Positions 54,826 to 64,000 of a stretch of 64,000 nucleotides of DNA are shown here, piece by piece. Position 1 is the first letter of the stretch. Each line of letters opens with the position of its first letter. The stretch comes from Branchinecta lynchi (lineage: Eukaryota > Arthropoda > Branchiopoda > Anostraca > Branchinectidae), in the NCBI GenBank assembly GCA_023053575.1, contig JAKZAP010000009.1, positions 18,085,869 through 18,149,868 on the forward strand, written 5' to 3'. A program made the position numbers and the translations under genes. The notes under the pieces are model-generated. The model made no database searches and was not told the DNA's origin. It was given only the letters and a program-made list of their open reading frames with translations.

Positions 54826-56530
54826 ACAGTGGGCATCTGATATATTCAAAAGTCTCGAGGAATTGCCGATAGTTCGAAAGGGGCTGGTGGCGAGAGAAGC
54901 ATTAAAAACGATACCCCCCCCCCTCTGTCTGCAGACCTTATTTATAATGTGAGCGTCTTTCCGATCAACGTATTTCCAATACACATTGATGGTGTTTAGA
55001 CGAGTGGGGCCAGTCATGTGTGAGTGGTCCAAGCGGCTATTTCCGGATTTTTATGATCCCATCTTGGCAAAAAGAGGAAAATGGTGCTGCATAGGTGGAA
55101 AGGGGGTTGTATTTTATCGACGGAAAGTTCTTTATTACCGTCAACGCCTGAAGTATTGGCTATAGAGACCTTGTATCTGGCTGTACAGACCTAAAGGATA
55201 TGCAGACCTTATATTCGCATGTTTTAACCGTTAAAGGACACCTTGGACTACATAGTTTCCGAAGTAGTTGACTACTTTAAAACTTAGCTGTGCTTGCAGA
55301 ATATTATGCAGGGCTCCGGCTGCTTTTAGCCTCTTTCTATCTGCCTTGCCTTAGACGACAATCTTGGAAAAATTTGCTAAACCCTGTCTTCGGACCAATA
55401 AAATATCGGAGAGAATGATTGGGAGTCTGATACGTCGCGTAAAGAGAAGAAAAGTGGCAAGGCTCTCAGTGTAGTGGTAATAGACGAGATAAGACGCACG
55501 TACGAAGTATAGAATCTCGAAAACGAGGATGGATGGAAATACGACAGAAGTGGAATCTGTAATAAATCTGAACCTGTAATAACAGTGTAAGCTAGATGGG
55601 GTTAACCGTCTTTCACTACTGAACATTACGCGTACATAAGATGCGGCCAGAATCTCAGAAGTGAGATAACTGATAACTCATGTTTGTGCATTCATGTATA
55701 AATGTTATGATAATATGTATGTTAAGACCCTTTTAAGTGTTGCTTTTTGCGCAACAAAATAATATTTATTATCATAAAATATAGTATAAGGATGCGCAAA
55801 CGTGTGTCATCTGTTATCAAAGTTCTGACAGTGTATTAAAAGTTCTTGAAGGTAGAATTTACCTACCGAGGGCTATTTTTAGTTTAGGAATTCTTCGTTT
55901 CGAAAAACGAGGGAGGCATGACCCCTGTTCTCCTTGACGAATTCGATGTTCAGAGTCAAGTTTTGCTCCGTTGTCAAAGTTCCGTTATCGGCCGTTGTCC
56001 TTGTCAACTTGTCATCCTTTTTTTTTTTTTCCTTTTTTTTTTTTTTTTACAGATATTAACAAGACATCTTGCTTCTTTAAACGCCTCAACTTTTTTGCTT
56101 CATTTTGTATTTGCTGGCAAGGAACCGGTCGCAGAATTCTAGCTCACTTTGTCAAAGACGTGAAAATCTGTAACAAATCGCAGATTTTCTTTGACCAGTG
56201 GCAACACTGTTCTGGGAGTTTGCACCCCTTGATGAAAATAGTGTCTTGCTGGCGAACTGAGCAGAAAGGGAGGTACGAGGGATTAAGTTGTGGAAATGTA
56301 TTCCACCGAAGTAACGCAGCTGGATGTTTCCAATGCTTAATTCAGCATTGTTAATTGTAGTGAGGGATGGTGTAATTTCGCAATTGTAAGCCAAAAGTTC
56401 GCCAGCACTAATGCGGGGTTTCCTTTGTCTCTTTCTCCCTATGTTTAGCGCTCCCCAGTTCGTACTTTGCGAGCATAAGCAGTGAAGTGCGTTTCTTGGT
56501 TTCTGTCTACACTGAATTGGGAATCTTTCT
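54826..56530. other. No gene; T-rich tract and hAT-like fragment
   Basis: A long T tract lies at 56018-56050. About 56120-56210 carries 'cgcagaattctagctcac' and 'agtggcaacactg', inverted relative to part of the element at 57547, so a related worn copy is likely. Confidence 0.4.
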
Positions 56531-57330
56531 TAAAGGACCCCTCGCACTATTTACTCTTCAACTTTCAGTATCTTAATATATTTGAATACTTTAAAACTAG
56601 GCTGTGCTTTCAAAAAATAACCAACCGTTTTGGCTGTTTTAACCCTTTTCCGAAACCCGTTGACAAGCGAAAACAGAGAAACAGTTTACATAACCGTTTT
56701 TTCTGATGGAGAAACTTCTTGCACACAACCATCGACAGCGTAATACACATCGAAGGTAGCAAAACAAGACAAGTGAGAAATCATCGTGGTTTTGTTACAA
56801 GGGTTAGAAGGTACCGTACGAGATTGGGGTCTCCGGGTTTATAAATATATGGAGTGATTATGGAAGTAGGTTGCGTTAGTAATATAGGTAAGACAGGTCT
56901 TTTAAAGGACCCACCGTGCTTTTAAATACAATGAAACACACATCCGTAGTCGCTGCATCAAATCTTAAACTCACAGACCCGAATTTCATGTCTTACGTTT
57001 GAACCCCCCAACGACAGCTCACTGATTTTCACTCGCCTTATTCCTCATTTTCAGTGCGTAACACGACGGTTGTTTAGATGAAGCTGCGTCGTCAGAAGGT
57101 TATGTAAATTGTCCCTGTTTTCTTGGAGTCAACGGGGCTGGACAAAGACTTAAAAGAGCCAAAGCAATGGGTAATTTCTTAAAAGCAGGGACTTATTTTA
57201 AATAACTAACTATCGTAAAATACTGGAACAAGAACAGTAAACAGTGCGAGGCGTGTTTTAAGAACAATATAAATAGCGTGTGATGTTTCTCTTTGATTAT
57301 CTTGTCACTTTTTGCACCGATTGTTCTCAA
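56531..57330. mobile_element. Two MITE-like repeats head to head (CTCGCAC...GGTCC family)
   Basis: A forward copy at 56531-56905 starts TAAAGGACCCCTCGCAC. Directly after 'taaaggaccc' a diverged inverse copy follows to about 57330 ('ccctgttttcttggagtcaacgg' against 'gaaacccgttgac...aaaacaggg' of the forward copy). Together they form a large imperfect inverted repeat. Confidence 0.55.
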
Positions 57331-57546
57331 GTTTTAGCAGCCTAATGTGTTGCTTGGTTTTTGTCGAGGTTTGCAGACCAAGGGCCCATGTCGTGTTTTT
57401 ATTTATAATCGTACTTAAGAGGGGACACCAGATACATAGCTTGTGCAGTTTCTCTCAGCTCTGTCATTTTGGGTTTCTATGGGAATTAGCCTGTGAGGAG
57501 AAAGTCGTCCGAATCGTATTTCCTTGCATCGCAGCCTAGTCCTAGA

Positions 57547-57777
57547 CAGTGTCGCCATTGGTCGCACATTTCTTATTTTTCGCAGATTGTCGGCTTTTTG
57601 ACACAGCGAGCTAGAATTCTACGACCTGTAAGGCCGTGAAAAGAGCTAAGGGATATGATTGTGAAGCCAAAAAACTGAGATTTCCTGTTTATAAATTGGT
57701 AAAAGTAGACTAATTGTCGCTTGCGCCCGCACGCACGTTTCTGAGGCCAAATATGACAGAGATAAGTGGCAACACTG
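57547..57777. mobile_element. hAT-like MITE, CAGTGTCGCCA ends
   Basis: A 231-bp block with ends CAGTGTCGCCA and TGGCAACACTG. Flanking 8-mers gtcctaga/ctgctaga differ at two positions, which is consistent with an old hAT duplication. Confidence 0.6.
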
Positions 57778-57812
57778 CTGCTAGAGATCGAGTTCAAAAG
57801 CGGGACGACTTG

Positions 57813-58117
57813 GAGCGTGTTCCACCCTTCCAACAATAGTTACTAGTAGTTACTATTTCCGTTCCATCCTCACGAAAAGTTACTACGCTGACCGTTCCAA
57901 CCTTGTCGGAATAGTAACTAATAGTTACTATTTGCTTACCATGCTCGGGACCGTAGTAAGCGTAGTAACTACGCATCTCTGTAACGTCATTGGTCGGATT
58001 CGCCCCTGGCGTGAGATCCTGCTGGAAAATAGAAAAATCGTTCCAGCCTTGACGGCGAAAAGCCAGAATTCGTGACGTCATGCGTAGTAACTACGGTAAG
58101 TAGGATGGAACACGCTC
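57813..58117 (+). mobile_element. 3-bp-duplication MITE (GAGCGTGTTCCACCC family), best copy
   Basis: A 305-bp element with ends GAGCGTGTTCCACCC and AGGATGGAACACGCTC, flanked by ttg on both sides (57810-57812 and 58118-58120). The inside has many 'tagttacta' palindromes and 'gtgacgtcatgcgtagta'. The 3-bp duplications (ttg, aat) suggest the PIF/Harbinger or CACTA group. Confidence 0.85.
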
Positions 58118-58751
58118 TTGGTTATTTTCTCTCTTGCCTGAATTCAAACAGCAACTTTTTTCAAAATATTGAAGCATATAAGGCGATAACTATATAGCTA
58201 AGTTCCTTCTTAAACATCAGTCTTCTGTATCTCCCTTTCTGTTTCCCCATACCGCTAGGGACCCATTATTTCAACGTGGGGGATTCGGAACTTTCTATAA
58301 AATCAATACGGTTCGACTCCCTTCATTCTTTTGAAAGAAAAGCTTCGGAAACAATAGAACCATAGTGCCATGTAATTAAAACTTTCAGCAGTGACCTGAT
58401 ACGCCGCCTTTCTTACACTCTGCAAAATCGAGGGTTCTGCGGCAGTGAAATGAACCAAAATATCAATTTTCGATCTTGATTACTAACAAGTGTTCTTTGA
58501 CTGTTCTCTGTTACAAACTACTTATGTGTTACCGACTGTTTTTGCAGATACAAACGACTATTATTGAGAAAACGAGTGTTGACAAAAAATCGGCTGATTT
58601 TAACAAAATCGACTGTTTTTAAAAAAATTCGACTTACGGAAAATAGCGTGCTGACTCATCTATATTTTACCGACTGGCTGACAACATTCAACATACCCCC
58701 TCCCCCCTGGTAACGACCGAGTTATATAGGAGTGAACTAAAAGACACAATT

Positions 58752-58824
58752 CTCCTCTGCCGGGATTTGAACTCAGGACCCTCGGCTTTCTAGGCGAGCG
58801 CTATACCACTGAGCTACAGAGGGG
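58752..58824 (-). tRNA. tRNA-like sequence (possible pseudogene)
   Basis: The minus strand reads as about 73 nt with acceptor halves CCCTCTG/CAGAGGAG, an A-box-like TAGCTCAGTGGTATAGCG and a B-box-like GAGTTCAAATCCCGG. The anticodon arm 'CTCGCCTAGAAAGCCGAG' does not fold cleanly into a 5-bp stem with a 7-nt loop, so the anticodon cannot be read with confidence. No CCA is encoded, as expected in animals. It is a true tRNA with an odd anticodon arm, a pseudogene or a SINE head. Confidence 0.45.
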
Positions 58825-59274
58825 CTTGTGAACGTTACATGTACGTAATATTTATCTTCATACTTTCAACAAACATATTTGACGTGTCACCAGAAAAAAA
58901 TAGCAGTATACCTTCTGACAACACTGCACCTTTAAGATAAGGATAAGTTACGAAAAATTAAATAAATAAGCAAAATAAATATTTTAATCTCTTACTTAAG
59001 AGCAGTAGCGCTAAACAAGACCTGGTAGAGCTATCCGAGTTGCGTTCCCAAGCCCTGAAGCAGGGAGGGGTCTGAGACTCTGGCTATGCATATTATCAAG
59101 ACGATAAGAACCTGTGACTCTCGGACCTGTGTTGAGCAAACATACGTAGTCGAGTTCCGTAAATGCTGAGCGGGTGCTTACACTCAAGATCCTTTATACC
59201 GTGTATTTGTAAAGCGTCATAGAGCTAGTGAACTGAAGTTTAAAGGAAGTTTAAAGGAGTTTAAAGAAGTTTAA

Positions 59275-59688
59275 AGGAACAGAAAACTTGACTCGGGGAG
59301 CTAGCTGACATATCAAGAATGTACCCTGAGTCGATATTGAGAGTAAGAAAAATTCTCGTTACGACTATTGCAGTTTCCGGGCAGTTTTCCGAGAATTCGA
59401 CTTTTGAGTTAGTAGAAAAAAAGCAAAAGGTTTGTGTGCCGGGAGTAGGAATCGAACGCACGACCTCTTGACTACCGTCCCGATACTATGGCCGAAATAC
59501 GGCCAATTGCGAACTTTTCTAGTGCATAAGGGGCAAGGGCCTGCCAGTTAGCTTTGGGAACACTAAGGAGGGGGTTCGAGATAACAAAAAGGGGGGTCCT
59601 GTCGACAATAAGACCCTGTAATCTTTATCTAAGCCCCCCCCAGGTCGGTTTGATGGCCGAAAGTTGCGTAGTCAAGTTTTCTGTGCCT
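59275..59688. mobile_element. TTAA-duplication MITE (piggyBac/Kolobok type) carrying a tRNA-like segment
   Basis: Ends AGGAACAGAAAACTTGACT and AGTCAAGTTTTCTGTGCCT, with TTAA on both sides (59271-59274 and 59689-59692), 414 bp. Inside, on the minus strand at about 59437-59510, 'gtgcgttcgattcctactc' looks like a tRNA B-box/T-arm. The site lies in a short run of 'gtttaaagga' repeats. No transposase is present. Confidence 0.75.
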
Positions 59689-61174
59689 TTAAGTTTCAGC
59701 GACAAAGCTCACCAGGTCAGGAGTTCCCTAGTCAAAGCAGGTAGGCTGCGAGAACTGAAATTTCTGTTAGGATCTTGATATTACACATGGCTTGTTGTGG
59801 TGCCTGGAAAAGAGTTTTTTTTTGCTCATTCTGAGTCTTTCCAACTGCTAATGTTATAATGTCTTTTCCTAGCGACTGTTTTTTGTAGCCCTCGATGAAA
59901 GGGGATCGGTCACACTTCTGGAATTTGAATAATACGCCGAAAATGTTCAGGGAAATTGGTCGTCGAGGGTTCATTAGCTGATTAGCTCTAGTCATTAATT
60001 GTCGAAGCAAATGGAAGCAAGAAATTATTCCTACTTTGCAAAGATGTGTGGATTTTATTACAGGGAGGTGGTTTGAGATAAGTTTGAAAAAAGATAAAAC
60101 CAAAGTAATCGTTAATCATGGATATTTCGAAAAAAAGGTGCCGAAGAACAGCAAAATGGAAAAAAAATATACTTCCGAATTCATGGAAATGCGATAAACA
60201 AAAGAAGTCGGGCTACGTCATTTGGTAGAGATTCATAGACAAGCTTCGTCTTCAGCCAAGATGACCAAATTCAGTGTGTAATTCCTATAGGCTATTAAAA
60301 ATGAAGGATGGTTCTGGACAACTTGATGAAATGAAATAAATACGATTTATTTTGTCCTTGCTAATTAAAAAGATGGACGGGATGTCACCCCCTCGGGAGG
60401 TAAGATTTGATTGTTTGAAGAAAAGCTGCCCTCCAAACGTAATCAGTTTACTTCTGCACCAGGTAGAGTCCTGAACTTCTCTCAGACACCCTAACTTTTC
60501 CAAACTTTCCCGGAATTTTCTATTAATTGGCTAACTGAAACGCCGAACCTCGAAGTATATTTTCGGGAAGAAACTTCTCGAAAAAATCATCTCCTGAGAC
60601 CGAAAAGTTCTACACTTTTTTGATAAGGGGGAGGGGGAGGGGCTGGTTAATTTATTTGCAAAGAACACAACTTGAATCCGGGGCACGTATTAGGAAACTT
60701 TTTCCGAAGTTAGATTCGATGATTATTTCGGTTTCTGAGTATTGCGGCCGCATCTGTCGATTGTATCATCGATCCCGGTTTTCCGCGACGAAATAGAGGG
60801 AGGCTTCACTCAACCCTCGTACACAGAACAAGAACAGCGTTTTCCTCCGTATCCAAACAGAATATGTCATACTGAACATAGATGTATAGTAACACTGAAC
60901 AGCTACCAACAATTATTATTATTATTTTGCTTCTACCCGTCGAAATTGGCGACTAAGTTACACTAATAAAAAATACTAAATTATGCTTGTAAATGCAGCC
61001 TTACTTACGCGTACTCGAATAAATATCAAACAACAGACCTCTTATAAACAATGAAACCATAAATATTTCTTGACAAAAATAACTCTATCTCTACTGTAAG
61101 ACATCGTGACCTCAGAGACATTTCTGTTTCTCGGTTAATACTTTCACATTGATTTGGTACCGATCGCTTTTCTG
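59689..61174. other. No gene recognised
   Basis: Open frames on both strands have no supporting family pattern. Confidence 0.4.
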
Positions 61175-61280
61175 TCGTTAGGTCGATCCGGTGATCGCAA
61201 GTTTCGGATATGCTAGGACAGTTGAACTTGGATGGCATATTAGGGACCCACCAGGTTAACTCGGAATAAGACTGTTTTTA
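61175..61280 (+). repeat. Fragment of the 'gatgaaactt' tandem family
   Basis: 'tatgctaggacagttgaacttgg', 'catattagggaccc' and 'aggttaactcggaataagac' match the beginning of the 19213-20560 array. Confidence 0.6.
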
Positions 61281-61332
61281 CAAGCTTACATTTTCTAGAT
61301 CTTCAGTTCTAGGTCGGAATTGGACTCAGCCA

Positions 61333-61599
61333 CAGGGTTGCCACATCAAAAAACAGAGAGTGAACTAGGAGTGAATCTTTATTTTCATGAGATCTTCACT
61401 CGTCTCTGTAAAAATTACACGTCTTTATTTTATTTTCATGAAAACAAACTTGAAATAGTGACTTATGGTCGGAATCCCTGCTGCAAAAATGTCACATTTG
61501 GTCATTTTTTTTAAATATAGTGATTTGTATGTCCTACAAGAGTGACAAAAACAAAATAGAGTGACAATTTACACTATCGCGCGACATGTAACAACACTG
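61333..61599. mobile_element. hAT-type MITE, 'CAGGGTTGCCACAT' family, copy 2
   Basis: A 267-bp element with ends CAGGGTTGCCACAT and ACATGTAACAACACTG and a perfect 8-bp duplication ctcagcca (61325-61332 and 61600-61607). The interior matches 43179-43510 ('cggaatcc.gctgcaaaaatg', 'gacaaaaacaaaatagag'). Confidence 0.88.
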
Positions 61600-62709
61600 C
61601 TCAGCCACTGTGGGGACAGTTGAAGTGAGAGACCCTTGAAAATCCTGGGACACGACACCAAAGTGCCACAATTGATCTGTTTTCGCGGGACAGCATAATG
61701 CAGCCCTTAGCTCAAGTTGAAGCTAACTAGCTTCCACTGCCGTATGACCTTTCAGCTCTTGTTTTGTCTAGAGCTTTTCTTGTTCCAGGCACTGATAGTC
61801 GGTTTTTCGGCTGGGAATAGATGGGGAAATTTCTCGCACTTCCGACAATTATCGACAAATGAGTAAGACTCGATTTTCGATTAACCTCACATTATTATTA
61901 TTAGATAATAACACAACCGTCTAACCATAGTCAGAACAAGAGCTAGAACCTCGTGACACTTGCAGGGTCCGAGGATGAAAGTAGGAATGGGTTTATTACG
62001 CTCCTTTTCACGCAAAATACTTCAAGCACGATTGATCATGGGTCCTTGGACATCATGAAAATGTATCGTTTGGTAAAAAGTATCTGTGATGTTGCTCACT
62101 GACTAGGAATTCATTTGTAAGCAAAACCGTTACGGTAAGCATGATCGTGGGCCCTTGTGGATGATAAGAATCTGTCATTTGCTCAAAAGTATTTTTTATA
62201 CTTTGAATTTAATATAATTACTTTAAAGCCAGCCAGAAAAATGGTCTTTCTACCACGCACACAGTGATAACCATCCGTACTGCCACTAAGAATGTTCAGA
62301 ACCACACAAAAAACACCGTCAAACAAAGAGCAAATTTCAAAAAAGAAACCAAATTTCCTAGGTTCGAAATAATTCATATCAAGGCTATCAAGGCTGGATG
62401 GATGGAGTCACGGCACGTAGGGAGCCAAGGATCAAAGTAATAATTTCCATATAAAGCTCCGAATGTTTATTACATGTACAAATACATTAAAAAACCAAGA
62501 CTAGTGTGGTACTTCTAAAGACATACAAAATAATCAACTAAGTCTTATAATTCTTTGCTAATCGAACAGGAAAAATTTCGTCATCTTGAAAAGAAGACGT
62601 TCTGCGTGGGTCTTTTTTTGAGCCAAAACAGCAAGCCGGCAATCAAGTTCAAATCTAAATAAATTGGTGGCCTGCGATCAGTAAGAGAAGGTGAATAGAA
62701 TGTTTGGAT
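61600..62709. other. No gene; short duplication near 62030-62190
   Basis: 'aagca.gattgatc.tgggtccttgga' recurs about 115 bp apart (62027 and 62139). Nothing else is recognised. Confidence 0.4.
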
Positions 62710-62862
62710 CAAGATCGTATCCGGGGGGGGGGGTAGGGGTTGACCCCCTCCCCCCGAAACATACAGAAATACTCATTTGTGTAAGCTTTTCCCTCTGATG
62801 TATGTCTTTTTTGTGCCACCCGCAGGCCCCCCCCCCGAAATAAATTCCTGGATACGGGCCTG
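62710..62862. mobile_element. hAT-type MITE, 'CAGGCCCGTATCCAGG' family, copy 4
   Basis: A 153-bp element with ends CAAGATCGTATCCGGG and CCTGGATACGGGCCTG. The duplication gtttggat/gtttagat (62702-62709 and 62863-62870) has one mismatch. A poly-G tract lies inside. Confidence 0.85.
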
Positions 62863-64000
62863 GTTTAGATTAGGGCTTTAAGGAATTCATTATGAGCAAA
62901 ACCTTTTTATTTTTGTTCCTGGCGGCATTCGACTTTCTAGAAAGGTTTATTATCGAAAATCGTCTGTCTATACTTCATATAAACTTCCGGAACCGTAAAA
63001 TCTTTGAAATGTGCACTTCGCATGTCACCACGGTCCGTTTCAGCACATCGCAGTCCGAATCGTCTCCCATTGTTCTATCACTATTGGCGTGAAATTCTTC
63101 AATGGTGGGTGGGTCTGTTTATTTATATACCAATGTCCGGCTTGCCAACACTAAACGAGGGGCTATACACTCCCAGGGACGATTGTGAATTCGCAAAGAT
63201 GTTACATTTTTGTCCCTCGCTGACTTCGAAGTACTGTGAATTCACTAAATGGGTAGGTGTGGTAGACTTTTATGTATGTGGGACTGCCGCCCTCGAATGA
63301 AAATCATGAAAACTTGAAGTGCGGAAGAAGCTGGCCAGTAAACCATGCTAGTCAAAGGCCGTTGGCAATAATGATAATAATGATCTATGGAATATTCAGT
63401 TCAGCATGTATGGGATATCAAGCTTCATGATAACTACGCACTACGTCACCAAGAGTGATTTTTTGCATAAAGGACTGAGTTGAGAAGTATTGTTTCTTAG
63501 TTTCTAGTTTCCCATACTGGTTATTTTTGTATGCTGTATATGGCCTCCGTATCTTACGACACAAATTATGTAGAAGAATAATTTTTCATAACTTGTAACA
63601 ATAAAAACAAAAAATTTCGACTTAGTCAGATGATACTTCTGTCACCATATGTAGATTACAGAAAACTTGCGTTTTGATTTGTTCTGGTTTATAAATTATG
63701 ACACACAAATTGGCAACAAATCGTTTTAGCTAATGATGTACTCAGCGAAAACATAACATTTACAAAGACAAACACTTAAGTTGTGCTCCAAGGTCTTATC
63801 TGTTGAAAACGTGGAGTATGAATGTAAAATGTTTATGACATCTTATATTTAGAACCAAGACATTTCACTTCCCGAATAACCAGACAAGTATTGAACTAAC
63901 CTAATATGATTCATTCGGCTTAACGAAAGGTGACGATGAAGTTTTTCAGTCAGTTTAAAAGCTTTACATGTGCACAAACCATATTTAGAAATCGAAATAT
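62863..64000. other. No gene; dispersed repeat at the end
   Basis: About 63810-63995 is a diverged copy of the repeat near 41210-41370. The open frames at 62892-63092 and 63004-63300 overlap in different frames and neither has a recognisable motif. Confidence 0.4.

Noticed and set aside
1..64000. CRISPR array or bacterial operon
   Set aside because: The regular arrays have long degenerate units without unique spacers, and splice signals, LINEs and MITEs show that the DNA is eukaryotic.
1..64000. rRNA genes
   Set aside because: No conserved rRNA blocks were noticed on either strand.

Overview
The window looks like animal nuclear DNA, most likely arthropod and possibly an insect. The reasons are short GT-AG introns (82-153 nt), one clear host exon for the second RNA-recognition motif of a TIA-1/TIAR/Rox8-type protein, and very dense mobile DNA: hAT-type, TTAA-type and Tc1-like miniature elements and two kinds of dead LINE. 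The species is an inference from pattern only.

About 1.3-10.7 kb is the core of an endogenous Maverick/Polinton (adintovirus-like) element. A plus-strand, intron-containing protein-primed family B DNA polymerase (C-terminal half recognisable) runs convergently towards a tightly packed minus-strand block. Read from right to left, the block holds a small protein with a possible OB fold, a cysteine-rich zinc-binding protein, an FtsK/HerA-type packaging ATPase, two conserved Polinton proteins of unknown role, a chromodomain integrase, a penton-like minor capsid protein, a basic virion/core-like protein, a double jelly-roll major capsid protein and an adenovirus-type cysteine protease. From the ATPase to the protease neighbouring genes overlap by 4-17 nt or sit 1-2 nt apart. 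The minus-strand genes are intact. The polymerase lacks a recognisable N-terminal exonuclease region, and I found no terminal inverted repeats, so the element is probably truncated or its left end lies outside the window. A tandem ~165-bp repeat lies to its left, and a zinc-finger exon pair shares an exon with the polymerase in another frame.

From 11 to 30 kb the window is repeats on repeats. There are two opposed copies of an element built of ~137-bp units, a ~250-bp fold-back whose arms carry a hammerhead-like core, a Tc1-like inverted-repeat element with two later insertions inside it, LINE 3' ends, several MITE families with clear target-site duplications, and arrays of ~145-bp units.

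From 30 to 50 kb there is probable host gene territory. An open exon of about 200 codons ends in a good splice donor near 31.48 kb. Its last ~45 bp plus the donor are repeated four more times downstream. A TIA-1-type RRM exon lies at 49.54 kb in matching phase. Tandem arrays, MITEs and a LINE fragment fill the rest. From 50 to 64 kb there are more MITEs, a dead LINE, a tRNA-like sequence and otherwise unassigned DNA. Most open frames outside the Polinton and these two host exons are chance or repeat-derived.
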